Assembly (NCBI RefSeq): GCF_020520425.1
Contig: NC_079488.1
Span: 89,261,285 to 89,325,284 of the forward strand
Direction of reading: 5' to 3'
DNA from: Spinacia oleracea
Taxonomy: Eukaryota > Streptophyta > Magnoliopsida > Caryophyllales > Amaranthaceae
DNA length: 64,000 bases
The position numbers and the translations under genes were made by a program. This document shows, one piece after another, positions 45,704-57,412 of the stretch. Under the pieces are notes generated by a model that saw only the letters and a list, made by a program, of their open reading frames with translations, made no database searches and was not told the origin of the DNA. Numbering within the stretch: the stretch's first letter is position 1; every line of letters starts with the position of its first letter.

Positions 45704-47515
45704 CTGAGTCTTGGAATAAGACGATGGTCAAAGTATTAGACGGAGTGCGTCGCACAAGCCATGATGACCTGTTTTGGCGAGGGTCTCACGAGCCCCCGAG
45801 TGATAACATTTGACTTAAGGGTCATCACTTGAAGTGTCGACATATCCCTCACGTGTCATTGGGATTTGTCAACGAATAGTATAGAAACTTCCTCACTTTG
45901 TCATTAGAAGGATCTAAAGGTGCGCAGAAACTCCCTCACTTTGTCATTGGGAGTAGCTACAGAGTTTTTCGAAATCAAAGCTGTAAAGTGTAATTGGGCC
46001 TGTCCAAGCCCACTCACGAGGTAAAATGTTTTTAAAAATTCTCATTTTCAAGGCTAGTTAAACGAGAAAACCCCCTTGTTTTTATAGGACGTAAAACGAA
46101 GGAAAATCCAGCAAAGGTTATCGCTGTAGCGACTAAGGACCTGCGCGGTTTAATGGCGCAGACCCCGCCGGCTAAAGATGGCGAGCCTGTCCGCTAAGGG
46201 TGGACACCCCGTCCGATAGAAGTGGACGAATCTGTTTTTGAAATTTGAAAATAAGGACCTACGCGGTTTGTGGCGTAGACCCCGCCGGCTAAAGATGGCG
46301 AGCCTGTCCGCTAAGGGTGGACACCCCGTCCGATAGAAGTGGACGAATCTGTTTTTGAAATTTGAAAATAAGGACCTACGCGGTTTATGGCGTAGACCCC
46401 GCCGGCTAAAGATGGCGAGCCTTTCCGCTAAGGGTGGACACCCCGTCCGATAGAAGTGGACGAATCTGTTTTTGAAATTTGAAAATAAGGACCTACGCGG
46501 TTTGTGGCGTAGACCCCGCCGGCTAAAAATGGCGAGCCTGTCTGCTAAGGGTGGACACCCCGTCCGATAGAAGTGGACGAATTTGTTTTAAAATTTGTTT
46601 GTGCTTTTTGAAAATAAGGACCTACGTGGTTTGTGACGTAGACCCCGCCGGCTGAAGAGGGCGAGCCTATTTTTAATTTTAAGACTTTATTTTTCGAAAA
46701 CTGAGGACCTGCGCGGCTAGTGACGCAGACCCCGCCCGCTGAAGGTGGGCGAGCCCTGTCCGCTAAGGGTGGACGCCCCGCACGCTGGAGGTGAGCGAAC
46801 CTGAATTCGTCTTTTTGATTTGGGATTCGTGTGCCGCGATCTTGCCCGATTGAGGTGGGCAAGTCCCTATTTCATTTCTTTTCTTGTGATTTCTTTTGAG
46901 AATTTCTTTTCATTTATTCTTGCAGGAGCGAATTATTTCGAGGGATGCTCGGATTTAGTTGCAACCTGAATGTGGGTTGACAACATGCTTAGACGGACCA
47001 TTGTCTTGTGGTCATCATCCTTTATGGTTTTGAGTTAGTCCTTACGGCTCAATTTTGCCACTACCTGGGTCCTTGATTAGGGGACTATGTATAGGTATCA
47101 ACGGCGACCTTTGTCTTGAGGTCGTAAACCGGTTTATTTTTTATTTTTTGAGACATCCAAACACGGGACTTCGTATAGCGTAGTCTGGGAATATTGTTTT
47201 TAACTTTGTATACTCTATATTTTCTTTCGAGCCCCCAAGAATTCGTGATTGACAGTCATTTCTTGTTGAAGAGGTTCCTTGGGGATACGCATTTCGTAAT
47301 GTCCTTGATCGTGTTTGGGATTGCGCTCGTAAGTGCGAGCGATCTTTGTAGTGGCGTGCTACTTTTAACAAAGCCGTGAGGTGCGACTTTCGGCAATTTT
47401 AAAGTCGAATGAATATCGCAGGGCCCTATAGAAGTCAGAGCTGTTTTTTTTTTTTGGGGTCTGTGATCATTTTCGGCGCCTTGTTCATTCGCTTATTTCA
47501 CTTGGAAGTTCTATG
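45704..47515 (-). other. internal 3' region of the outer LTR element
   Basis: Apart from the tandem repeat at 46135-46800 there is no protein-like ORF. 46800-47515 is mixed sequence, with GAGGTGGGCAAG-like words and T-runs. It ends where LTR B begins. Confidence 0.6.
46135..46800. repeat. 117-bp tandem repeat, about five units
   Basis: The start word AAGGACCT(G/A)CGCGG recurs at 46135, 46253, 46370, 46487 and 46616, then a decayed unit begins near 46703. Each unit holds GACCCCGCCGGCTAAAGATG and GGTGGACACCCCGTCCGATA. The first spacings are 118, 117 and 117 bp. Confidence 0.92.
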
Positions 47516-48976
47516 TGTAGACACCTACTTTTGTCCCCGTTCCCGCAAGGGAAAGATTCGATGATGAAAGCATAAAAACTCCACTTGACAACGCATCTCC
47601 TATAAAATAAACGAATCTCAATTCCCCTTTTTATTTCACCCGAAACCTGCTATTTATGGAAACCTGCTAAAAATAGTAACTGCCGTAAAAGGTAGCTTCT
47701 AAAAGTGGAAAATCATAAAAGATAGAAACCTGTCAGAATTAGGTGTTGCATTTCAACATAAATCCTAAATGAGATAGAAAACTGCGAGAATCCTATTCCT
47801 AATATGATTTAGAAATAAGAGTTACGTATTAATTAAGATCCTAACGAGCCTAGAGTTCGTAACGGGCCCAGACGCATTCCGTCATAAAATTGATACGCGC
47901 TAAAAGACTCGAATTAATCTCAAACTCTACGGATTTCAGGAATCCGAATCTGACTAAAGAAAACAGCCCATACCCTATTTTCAACGCCTGGCTCTGGGCG
48001 CCGAAATCTTCGGCGCCCAGGCCTGGGCGCTGAAAATACCTGGGTACGTGTTTTTTCCTAATTCTTTGTGGATTAGAACTCTGCAATTATATCTTTCCAC
48101 GAACTCTTCCCTATAAATAGGCCCCTAAATTCGACGTGAAAAACACACAACAACACACAATTATATTCTGAGTATTGACTCTAACCCTTAGCCTAAGCCT
48201 CTCGCTGCGAAACTGTTCACGCGTTCTGTCGCAATCGATCCATAAATCGAACAGAACGTATCCTGTCCCATAATTAAGATTCGTTAAATAAAAAGGAGAA
48301 ATAGCAAAGTCAAAGTGGTTAGTTTTCTGAGAACCGTGACGCACCTCTCAAGGGTGCGTCGTAATGTGTCCCTTTTCGATGATTTCACTGCTTTCCTCAC
48401 CCTTTTTATGAACTGTTAAACTAACCTAATCTGATTGTTCTATCACGCCTAACAAATATAATATTTTTGGGATATCGGATTATCATGCTAGGTCCCTCAA
48501 TGCTATTTAAATCAGATAATCACGATCGAATTAGTATTATATGTTGCATATTGCTAAAATCAACTCAGATTAGTTTAATAGTTAACACATGTCCCTTCAA
48601 TTATTTATGCTGAGCTAGCAAGGATATCCTGCCTCTGGAGTTATCGGCGAGCGAATTACTCCTCTCGGTAGTTACAGTCCCCCGAACCCTCAATCTCTAC
48701 CTTGCGGGTGTATATTGAGAGATCCCCACACCAGGGATCACAAGAGAACCTACAGCCATCGTGGTCATACATAATTGCACTCCCTTTATGTCACGATAAC
48801 CGGGTTTTGTCAGTTTTTCTCATTGTCGTTAAAAACTGAATGGCGACTCCTATATTACTAGTCAATTCGGTGTAAACTCACAGGAAATCCAATTACACTT
48901 GATTGAATAAAAGAATTGTCACACCCACGAGGGACGAGGTCACGCATTAGCCTCGCGCTTTTTCGACCCCCTCACA
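47516..48976 (+). repeat. LTR B (5' LTR of the inner element, 1461 bp)
   Basis: TGTAGACACCTACTTTTG...CCCCCTCACA in plus orientation, followed by a primer-binding site. The TATA box CTATAAATAG is at 48111-48120, followed by a CA-rich putative leader start. Confidence 0.9.
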
Positions 48977-48977
48977 G

Positions 48978-48995
48978 TGGCGACTCAACTGGGGA
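48978..48995 (+). other. primer-binding site after LTR B
   Basis: TGGCGACTCAACTGGGGA, one base after the LTR. TGGCGACTC fits the 3' end of a tRNA-Arg, but the rest matches less well, so the primer tRNA is uncertain. Confidence 0.7.
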
Positions 48996-51900
48996 TAGTG
49001 AAGGAAATACTCGTGCTTGTAGGTAATCAAAATAGCCGAAGGGTGAAACGATCCTACCCCGCGTTTATTTCCCCATCAAGTTGGGACGACCTGAAAATCA
49101 GCATATTAATGTGAACGGGCAGAACATCATTACGAATCTCGGCTCCCTCGGGAGTTGGGACTAAGGATACCTTTTTTCGCCAATAGGGGGGTGCATACGC
49201 CGCGCATGTTGCCCACTCGGTACTTGTGCAGGTAGTACACCTATCCCGAACCCAATCGCTCGCTCATTAGGCCCCTCTCGCTTGCATGCCCCCTTGGCTT
49301 GCACTTGCGGGTTGGCCTCTTGGGCGAAATTCGTCTGTTGAAGACACTACCTCGACCGGGGCATGTGTTGGATCTACGATAGAAGCGGTACCAAGCCAGG
49401 CGCAAATAAACTACCCATAGAAGCCTATCATAAACTACGTGGCAAATTTAATTTTCAAATCCCTGTTTGTAATGTAGTTATGTGTAGCGAAATATGTGAT
49501 TGTGTGCGACAAACTATCCTAGAAAACCAACGACCTTAAAAATTGCCCAAACATTCATAAACTAATTTTCCAAAGAGTTATACCAAAATACGTGTTCCGC
49601 ATGCCCGAACGATCGCCACAAAAATAAGCGACGCTCGGGATGGCCTGTAACGAATCCCACAAATGCTGCACAACGCGTAAAGGACGTTATAAGGCAAGCA
49701 CGCAAAATTAAAGTCGCAAAAACAAAAGTATACGCAAACAGAAAACGAGAACCAGCCAGGGACGCATTTTCAACGCCCCTGGCTGGGCGCCAAAATTTCT
49801 CACGCCCACTGCTGGGCGCTGAAGTTGCTGCCTGGCCTTTTGGTCAGGCACAGCAGCCTCGGTGCCCACGCATGAAGAAAATACGTAGCAAATAAAAAAA
49901 CAACTTTTCGTAAAAACAATTTCTACGAGGGCGTATGAAAAAGCACTCGATTCTAAAAGCGACTTGTAAAAAATAAATAACTCTTTGTGTCGTTGTTAGG
50001 CCTCCTACGACGACGATGTTCGGCACCAAAGCCGAGCATGCTAATTAAACCTTGAATGTCACATGGGCGAAGTATTCAAAAAATAAATGTTCGAATAAAG
50101 TCTTCAAATAAAATAAATGTTCAAATAAATCCGAGTCTAGACTAGGCTATGCCAAAATACAATCCAAATCCTAAGTCTTAGTTGTCTTATCCATAGAATC
50201 GGTCCTAATGCTTGGTGTCGTTCTGCAAGTTAAAAGGTTAAACCATATTGAGTCTCCCTTCCTAACATTTAAATCAATAAGCACCCATATGTAATTGTCA
50301 TCCCTTGCTAAGAATCCACAGCCTCAATACTCTCTCACCAATAAAAAGAATATACTATAGTATTTGCAAAATGGAAACAGTCACATTCTGGAAATCATCC
50401 CCCATAGTCGCACAACCCCAAAGTGAACCTAAGGTGTCAATACCATTGGCAAGAAAAATTAATGGCCTCAAGGCTTATAATCACATTGGGTCACGACTAT
50501 CATAGTCCTCTCGAGTCACTCACTCCTTGAAATACTATTAAGTACGGACTAAAAGATTTTCCATGAATGCAACATGACCAACCATGAAAATACCCAAATC
50601 GGCATACCAATAGGGCTACCATTGGGGTAAAGCAATACACACTAAGAGAGAAGCCGCACTAATGATTCTAGTCTTGCAAAAATAAAAATTCGATCTCCCC
50701 AATTAACTACCTTGCCAACATTAAGCAAAATGGCGCGTGACAAATGAACACCCAAGGGTTAAAATCTAAAGTGTCAACCAACGAAAGTTATGGTCCAATT
50801 AGCCTAAGTCTGAGAGTCGCTTGGTCAAGTATTATAGGCTTACGCCACGTCATTATTTTGAGTCTAGGCCACCTCCTTGTATTCATACACGGGTTATAAT
50901 CAGAAAGATTAATGAAAGTTCGAGTCTAAATCACAACTTCCAATTTAAATCCCAGAAACTGGAATCTGAAAAGAAGCAAAAGTTATTTTCGATGCAATTC
51001 TTTCGTTAAATTTCAATAAGGTAAAAACAAGATTTTAAATCTACGCTATTTGCACATTTTAAGAAACGACTAAATACGCTTGCAAAGTAAGACAATTAAA
51101 AGGTCCACCCTAGGCCTACTGAAATTAAAGGTCCACCCTAGGCCTACTAAAATTAGAGGTCCACTATAGGCCTACCAAACGAGGCTCACTCAGTCTCACC
51201 TCGTGACTCAAAGACAACAACCATATACCTTTTAGCCCAAATTGATTGAAGGATATATGTTGGGGAGAAATCCCGAGCGAAAAGAAAAAATAGAAAGAGA
51301 AAAGGGAGAGCGAAAAGAGCGAGCCATGAAATACATAGCCCGTACCTCCCAAAGTGCGAAATTTACCTAAGTAAAAGAAGGAAAAGAATTGAGTCAACCA
51401 ATCCAAATCATAAAGCTCTACAATGTCTACCCTTTCCAATCCTTATGTTCTTAGACGCCTTCGCTCTGGGGCCCCTGTTCAGCTCATTTAACCCATCCAT
51501 GTTCTCATTGCCATAACCCAAGAAACCATTACCTCAACTCTTGTTTTTGAACTTGTTATCAACCGCAAACCATGCACGGCCATTGACACGTGCGTCATGC
51601 CCATTATTTCCAAAGTCCAAACCTGCTCTTACACCACCATTAGCATAATGACCATATAACTTGTTTGGATACGTCCTGTTGATATACCCTTGAGCCGTCC
51701 CTATGCTACTCATTGGCCTTGATTGATGTAAACTCGTGACACTAGCCTGAGGCCGTAAAATGTGAATCCTAGAAGATGTAATCCTTATGCTTGACCAATA
51801 CCTATACAAATTACCCTATCTCATTCAACCCATCTTTCAAACCGTCTCGAGTCACAAATAAAAAAAAGACAAATGAAAAGTACATTCTACACTCAAAAAT

Positions 51901-52687
51901 GAAAATTAAAAAAATTTAAAGAATGTGAATAATAAAAAAAAAAGAACTTTGCAAAGCGCCTCTAAAGTTAGCTAAAAAGGAAAAGAAGCATTTAGCGCAC
52001 CAAAAAAGATCCGCCCATAAATAATTTTCAGCGCCCACAGCTGGGCGCCGAAATCTTTAGCGCCCCAGCCTGGGCGCTGAATCTCTCTGCTTGCTAAAAT
52101 TTGTCCAGAAGTGCTCGTCATTTTATCCGCACATACACGGAACAATAACGAACACTTGGGGGGTACAACACGTATTCAGACATACGTACCACCAAAAAAT
52201 ACATGTACTCAAAAAAATATATAAAACAAATTTTTGGCTTACGGCAAAGCAGTAGATTAAAATAATAATAAACTTCATTTATTCCACCGTTTCAAAAAAT
52301 ATGTTTTCACCTCAGAACATACTTATCGAATTCGGCATTCTAAGAAACCATTTTCTAGGCTAAGAACTACGCAAGACCTGATTCCAAATTAAATCTATTT
52401 AAGGCGGATACGTAGGCAATCCATGATTCGGTCCAACCAATTTGCAAAAATATTAAAGCCTATAGAAAAACAAGAATAAAAAATAGAAGTCCCTTATTGA
52501 AATTTAATTACTTGCAACCCAAGTCGAAAGAAAAATTTTAGCCAAAGGAAGAATCCAAGTCACCAAGATGCCAAAATTAATGAGCACACATCGAAAAATA
52601 ATAAGGGAACGTACCCTTGCCAGAAGGAGCTCTCACACTCCTAGGCACTTAGCCAAGACTCAAAAGATCGCTTTGCCTCAATTGAAT
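48996..52687 (+). other. internal region of the inner LTR element, no gag-pol
   Basis: A long AT-rich noncoding leader-like region with short ORFs only. It carries GC-rich hairpin words (near 49766-49820 and 52029-52082) related to those in the LTR, and a captured host-gene fragment at 51437-51740 on the minus strand. No RT, integrase or protease motif is seen. No polypurine tract remains before LTR C. Confidence 0.65.
51437..51740 (-). pseudogene. captured fragment of a YTH-domain (ECT-type) m6A-reader gene
   Basis: Minus-strand translation reads SRPMSSIGTAQGYINRTYPN, KLYGHYANGGVRAGLDFG, NGHDARVNGRAWFAVDNKFK, then a TGA (51536-51534). In the same frame after it come GNGFLGYGNENMDGLNELNR and GPRAKASKN. 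This is the conserved Y/G/N-rich linker just before the YTH domain in plant ECT proteins, which bind N6-methyladenosine in mRNA. The YTH domain itself is absent: similarity ends near 51437 and unrelated sequence follows. It has no start codon of its own, one internal stop, and lies antisense to the inner element. It is a gene fragment picked up by the retroelement, not a working gene. Confidence 0.85.
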
Positions 52688-54093
52688 GGGGGAAAGGTTC
52701 AATGATGAAAGCATAAAAACTCCACTTGACAACGCATCTCCTATAAAATAAACGAATCTCAATTCCCCTTTTATTTCACCCGAAACCTGCTATTTATGGA
52801 AACCTGCTAAAAATAGTAACTGCCGTAAAAGGTAGCTTCTAAAAGTGGCAAATCATAAAAGATAGAAGCCTGTCAGAATTAGGTGTTGCATTTCAACATA
52901 AATCCTAAATGAGATAGAAAAATGCGAGAATCCTATTCCTAATATGATTCAGAAATAAGAGTTACGTATTAATTAAGATCCTAACGAGCCTAGAGTTCGT
53001 AACGGGCCCAGACGCATTCCGTCATAAAATTGATACGCGCTAGAAGACTCGAATTAATCTCAAACTCTACGGATTTCAGGAATCCGAATCTGACTAAAGA
53101 AAACAGCCCAGACCCTATTTTCAACGCCTGGCTCTGGGCGCCGAAATCTTCGGCGCCCAGGCCTGGGCGCTGAAATTACCAGGGTACGTGTTTTTTCCTA
53201 ATTCTTTGTGGATTAGAACTCTGCAATTCTATCTTTCCACGAACTCTTCCCTATAAATAGGCCCCTAAATTCGACGTGAAAACACACACAACAACACACA
53301 ATTATATTCTGAGTATTGACTCCAACCCTTAGCCTAAGCCTCTCGCTGCGAAACTGTTCACGCGTTCTGTCGCAATCGATCCATAAATCGAACAGAACGT
53401 ATCCTGTCCCATAATTGAGATTCGTTAAATAAAAAGGAGAAATAGCAAAGTCAAAGTGGTTAGTTTTCTGAGAACCGTGACGCACCTCTCAAGGGTGCGT
53501 CATAATGTGTCCCTTTTTGATGATTTAACTGCTTTCCTCACCCTTTTTATGAACTGTTAAACTAACCTAATCTGATTGTTCTATCACGCCTAACAAATAT
53601 AATATTTTTGGGAAATTGGATTATCATGCTAGGTCCCTCAATGCTATTTAAATCAGATAATCACAATCGAATTAGTATTATATGTTGCATATTGCTAAAA
53701 TCAACTCAGATTAGTTTAATAGTTAACGCATGTCCCTTCAATTATTTATGCTGAGCTAGTAAGGATATCCTGCCTCTTGAGTTATCGACGAGCGAAGTAC
53801 TCCTCTCGGTAGTTACAGTCCCCCGAACCCTCAATCTCTACCTTGCGGGTGTATATTGAGAGATCCCCACACCAGGGATCACAAGGGAACCTACGGCCGT
53901 CGTGGTCAAACATAATTGCACTCCCTTTATGTCACGATAACCGGGTTTTGTCAGTTTTTCTCATTGTCGTTAAAAACTGAATGGCGACTCCTATATTACT
54001 AGTCAATTGGGTGTATACTCACAGGAAATCCAATTACACTTGATTGAATAAAAAGAATCGTCACACCCACGAGGGACAAGGTCACGCATTAGC
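52688..54093 (+). repeat. LTR C (inner element, both ends truncated)
   Basis: Matches LTR B from GGGAAAG(A/G)TTC to GTCACGCATTAGCC. About 30 bp of the 5' end and 24 bp of the 3' end are missing. The TATA box CTATAAATAG is at 53251-53260. The right truncation abuts a reversed primer site belonging to LTR D. Confidence 0.88.
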
Positions 54094-54107
54094 CAGTTGA
54101 GTCGCCA
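54094..54107 (-). other. reversed primer-binding site of LTR D
   Basis: The + strand reads AGTTGAGTCGCCA, the complement of the primer site after LTR B, one base from the start of LTR D. It is the only piece of the outer element's 5' internal region left. Confidence 0.8.
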
Positions 54108-54108
54108 C

Positions 54109-55573
54109 TGTGAGGGGGTCAAAAAAGCGCGAGGCTAATGCGTGACCTCGTCCCTCGTGGGTGTGACGATTCTTTTATTCAATCAAGTGTAATTGGATTT
54201 CCTGTGAGTTTACACCCAATTGACTAGTAATATAGGAGTCGCCATTCAGTTTTTAACGACAATGAGAAAAACTGACAAAACCCGGTTATCGTGACATAAA
54301 GGGAGTGCAATTATGTTTGACCACGACGGCCGTAGGTTCCCTTGTGATCCCTGGTGTGGGGATCTCTCAACATACACCCGCAAGGTAGAGATTGAGGGTT
54401 CGGGGGACTGTAACTACCGAGAGGAGTACTTCGCTCATCGTTAACTCCAGAGGCAGGATATCCTTACTAGCTCAGCATAAATAATTGAAGGGACATGCGT
54501 TAACTTATTAAACTAATCTGAGTTGGTTTTAGCAACATGCAACATATAATACTAGATCGATCGCGATTATCTGATTTAAATAGCATTAAGGGACCTAGCA
54601 TGATAATCCAATTTCCCAAAAATATTATATTTGTTAGGCGTGATAGAACAATCAGATTTAGTTAGTTTAACAGTTTATAAAAAGGGCGAGGAAAGCAGTT
54701 AAATCATCGAAAAGGGACACATTACGACGCACCCTTGAGAGGTGCGTCACGGTTATCAGAAAACTAACCACTTTGACTTTGCTATTTCTCCTTTTTATTT
54801 AACGAATCTCAATTATGGGACAGGATACGTTCTGTTCGATTTATGGATCGATTGCGACAGAACGCGTGAACAATTTCGCAGCGAGAGGCTTAGGCTAAGG
54901 GTTGGAGTCAATACTCAGAATATAACTATGTGTTGTGTGTGTGTGTTCTTTTCACGTCGAATTTAGGGGTCTGTTTATAGGGAAGAGTTCGTGGAAAGAT
55001 AGAATTGCAGAGTTCTAATCCACAAAGAATTAGGAAAAAACATGTACCCAGGTATTTTCGGCGCCCAGGCCTGGGCGCCGAAGATTTCGGCGCCCAGAGC
55101 CGGGCGTTGAAAATAGGGTCTGGGCTGTTTTCTTTAGTCAGATTCGGATTCCTGAAATCCGTAGAGTTTGAGATTAATTCGAGTCTTTTAGCGCGTATCA
55201 ATTTTATGACGGAATGCGTCTGGGCCCGTTACGAACTCTAGGCTCGTTAGGATTTTAATTAATACGTAACTCTTATTTCCGAATCATATTAGGAATAGGA
55301 TTCTCGCAGTTTTTTATCTCATTTAGGATTTATGTTGGAGTGCAACACCTAATTCTGACAGGTTTCTATCTTTTATGACTTGCCACTTTTAACAGCTGCC
55401 CATTACGGCAGCTACTATTTTTAGCAGGTTTCCATAAATAGCAGGTTTCGGGTGAAATGAAAAGGGGAATTGAGATTCGCTTATTTTATAGGAGATGCGT
55501 TGTCAAGTGGAGATTTATGCTTTCATCATCGAACCTTCCCTTTCTGGAATGGGGACAAAAGTAGGTGTCTACA
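54109..55573 (-). repeat. LTR D (5' LTR of the outer element, 1465 bp)
   Basis: The + strand reads TGTGAGGGGG...GTGTCTACA, followed by the duplication TCTGC. The TATA position reads CTGTTTATAG on the + strand (54971-54980), one base different from the other copies. A GC palindrome lies at 55057-55082. Confidence 0.9.
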
Positions 55574-55578
55574 TCTGC

Positions 55579-57331
55579 GGGAGTTAGAGAAGAAGCACCC
55601 AGATGCGCCGTATCCTATCCTGCCTCCCTGTAGTGCTGATGTCAAGGCAGTTTTGGCCCCCAAAGAAGTTGTTTTGAGCAAGGTTCGTAGTTTCCCCAAG
55701 GGGACCTCATGTGGGCGTGATGGTTTACGGGCCCAGCATATCGTTGATGCGCTTGGGAAGGATGCCATTGCAGTGGCTGGTGATTTAGCTACCTCTATTG
55801 CGGCAGTGGTTAATCTGTTACTCGCTGGTAAGTGTCCCGCTTCTTTGGGCGAGTTTATTGCTAGCGCCCCACTTACGCCTTTACTTAAGCCTGGGGGAGG
55901 TATTCGGCCCATTGTTGTTGGGACGGTCTGGAGGAGACTTGTCTCCAAGGTTGCTGTTGCCGTGGTCGGGAAGGAGGTTGGCAGTTATCTTGAGGATTTT
56001 CAGTTTGGTGTAGGGGTGCCTAACGGGAGTGAGGTTGTTCTCCATGCTGTCAACAGGTTGGTCGAGGCCAAGGGGGATGTGAGCGGCATGTCTATGCTTC
56101 TGGTTGATTTTAGCAATGCATTTAACATGATAGACCGTAGTACTATGCTTAAAGAAGTTCGACGTCGGTGTCCTTCGCTCGCTCCTTGGGTTGAATTCTG
56201 TTATGCACGGCCTGCTAGGTTGTATTATGAGGGTTCTATCTTGTTATCTTCCCAGGGGGTTCAGCAGGGTGATCCTTTGGGCCCCCTGTTTTTTGCGCTC
56301 ACCTTGCATCCACTTGTCCTTCTGATCCACGAAAAATGCAATCTTGATTTCATTTCATGGCTTGGTACCTCGACGACGGTACCATTATTGGGGACACTGC
56401 TTTGCTTTCTTCGGCTTTGCAGGTGATCACTACTGAGGGTCCGGCAATGGGGTTGCATTTAAATGTTGAGAAAACGGAAATCTTTTGGCCTACTCCTGAT
56501 CCGAGGAGCTACGATTCCACACTTTTCCCTCCTAGTATTGCCCGCCCCAGGGATGGAATCAAGCTTCTGGGTGGGCCAGTTAGCTTGGATGCTGAATTTT
56601 GCAGCCGCTTGATAGAGGACAGGGTCGTTAGGACTGTGGGTTTGATGGAGGCCGTGGCTGAGCTTAATGATCCTCAATCGGAGCTGCTTCTTTTGCGGAG
56701 TTGTGTGGGGGTTAGTCGTTTGTACTTCTCTTTACGGACTTGTCCGCCGCATATGCTCGGGTCTGCTCCTATTTCCTTCGATCTCGCCTTAAGGAAGGTT
56801 CTTCAAGATATTATTGTGGATGGTGGTGCTGGCTTTGGAGATTGGCAGTGGCGTTGTGCCACTCTACCTTTTTGGTTTGGTGATTTTGGGGTCTACACCG
56901 CGCAGGATTCTTCTGTATATGCGTTTGTTGCCTTGCCTCTCCAGTCTCTTGGTTTCCAGAACAGACTGCTTGGGCATGGTGGTGACTCTGTTTTGGGCCT
57001 TGCTTGTGATTTAGCTTTAAATAGTTTTCGGGATTTGTGTAATTTTGATCCTCTCGATCTCTGCCGTGTGGTACCAGCCCCCCCGTTTATGAAAAAGTTG
57101 GCTACAGTGTACTTTGATATGGTAGAGAAGAAGATGATGGCACAGCACAACCCGAGTCCTAGGGAAAAGGCTATACTCATTAGTAACCGAGCGACACACT
57201 CCTTAGATTTCTTGAGAGCACTCCCAATTGAGGGGTTAAGGAAGACGATTCACCCAAGACAATTCAGGTGTGTTTTGTGTTATCGCCTTGAGATTCCTAT
57301 GTTTTGTGTTAGGGCAGACGATTCCCACTAA
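55579..57331 (+). pseudogene. LINE copy 2, reverse transcriptase part
   Basis: Continuation of the frame cut at 44220. It has VRSFPKGTSCGRDGLRAQH, MLLVDFSNAFNMIDR, VQQGDPLGPLFFAL and the intact catalytic AWYLDDGTIIGD (near 56360), then LHLNVEKTEIFWP and FGDWQWRCATLPFWFG. A frame change near 56350 splits it. It reaches FRCVLCYRLEIPMF, then jumps at about 57318 to the 3' end (TCCCACTAACTTTTTGTAAA), so the C-terminal endonuclease-like domain of copy 1 is deleted here. The 3' tail is a TAA array at 57369-57412. Confidence 0.85.
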
Positions 57332-57368
57332 CTTTTTGTAAAATATTTGACTTTGTTAGCATTTAATT

Positions 57369-57412
57369 TATTATTATTATAATAATAATAACAATAATAA
57401 TAATAATAATAA
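57369..57412. repeat. TAA microsatellite, 3' tail of LINE copy 2
   Basis: TTATTATTATAATAATAATAACAATAATAA-type repeat directly after the LINE end. The Mutator-like element starts at its right edge. Confidence 0.85.

Larger units (their letters stand above)
44221..55573. mobile_element. LTR-element complex with four LTRs in two orientations (11.35 kb)
   Basis: Outer ends TGTGAGGG... and ...GTGTCTACA are flanked by the perfect duplication TCTGC (44216-44220, 55574-55578). The outer LTRs (A 44221-45686, D 54109-55573) are minus-oriented: A is followed by a reversed polypurine tract and D is preceded by a reversed primer site. Inside lie two plus-oriented LTRs (B 47516-48976, C 52688-54093). No gag or pol is recognised, so it is a large non-autonomous or gutted element. 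The simplest account is an element nested in a relative plus deletions. Confidence 0.85.

Noticed and set aside
46545..46862. 105-codon minus-strand ORF
   Set aside because: Runs through the 117-bp tandem repeat; repeats of the same peptide with no domain.
51164..51439. 91-codon minus-strand ORF next to the ECT fragment
   Set aside because: Checked as a possible YTH-domain continuation, but it shows none of that domain's motifs; likely element noncoding DNA.
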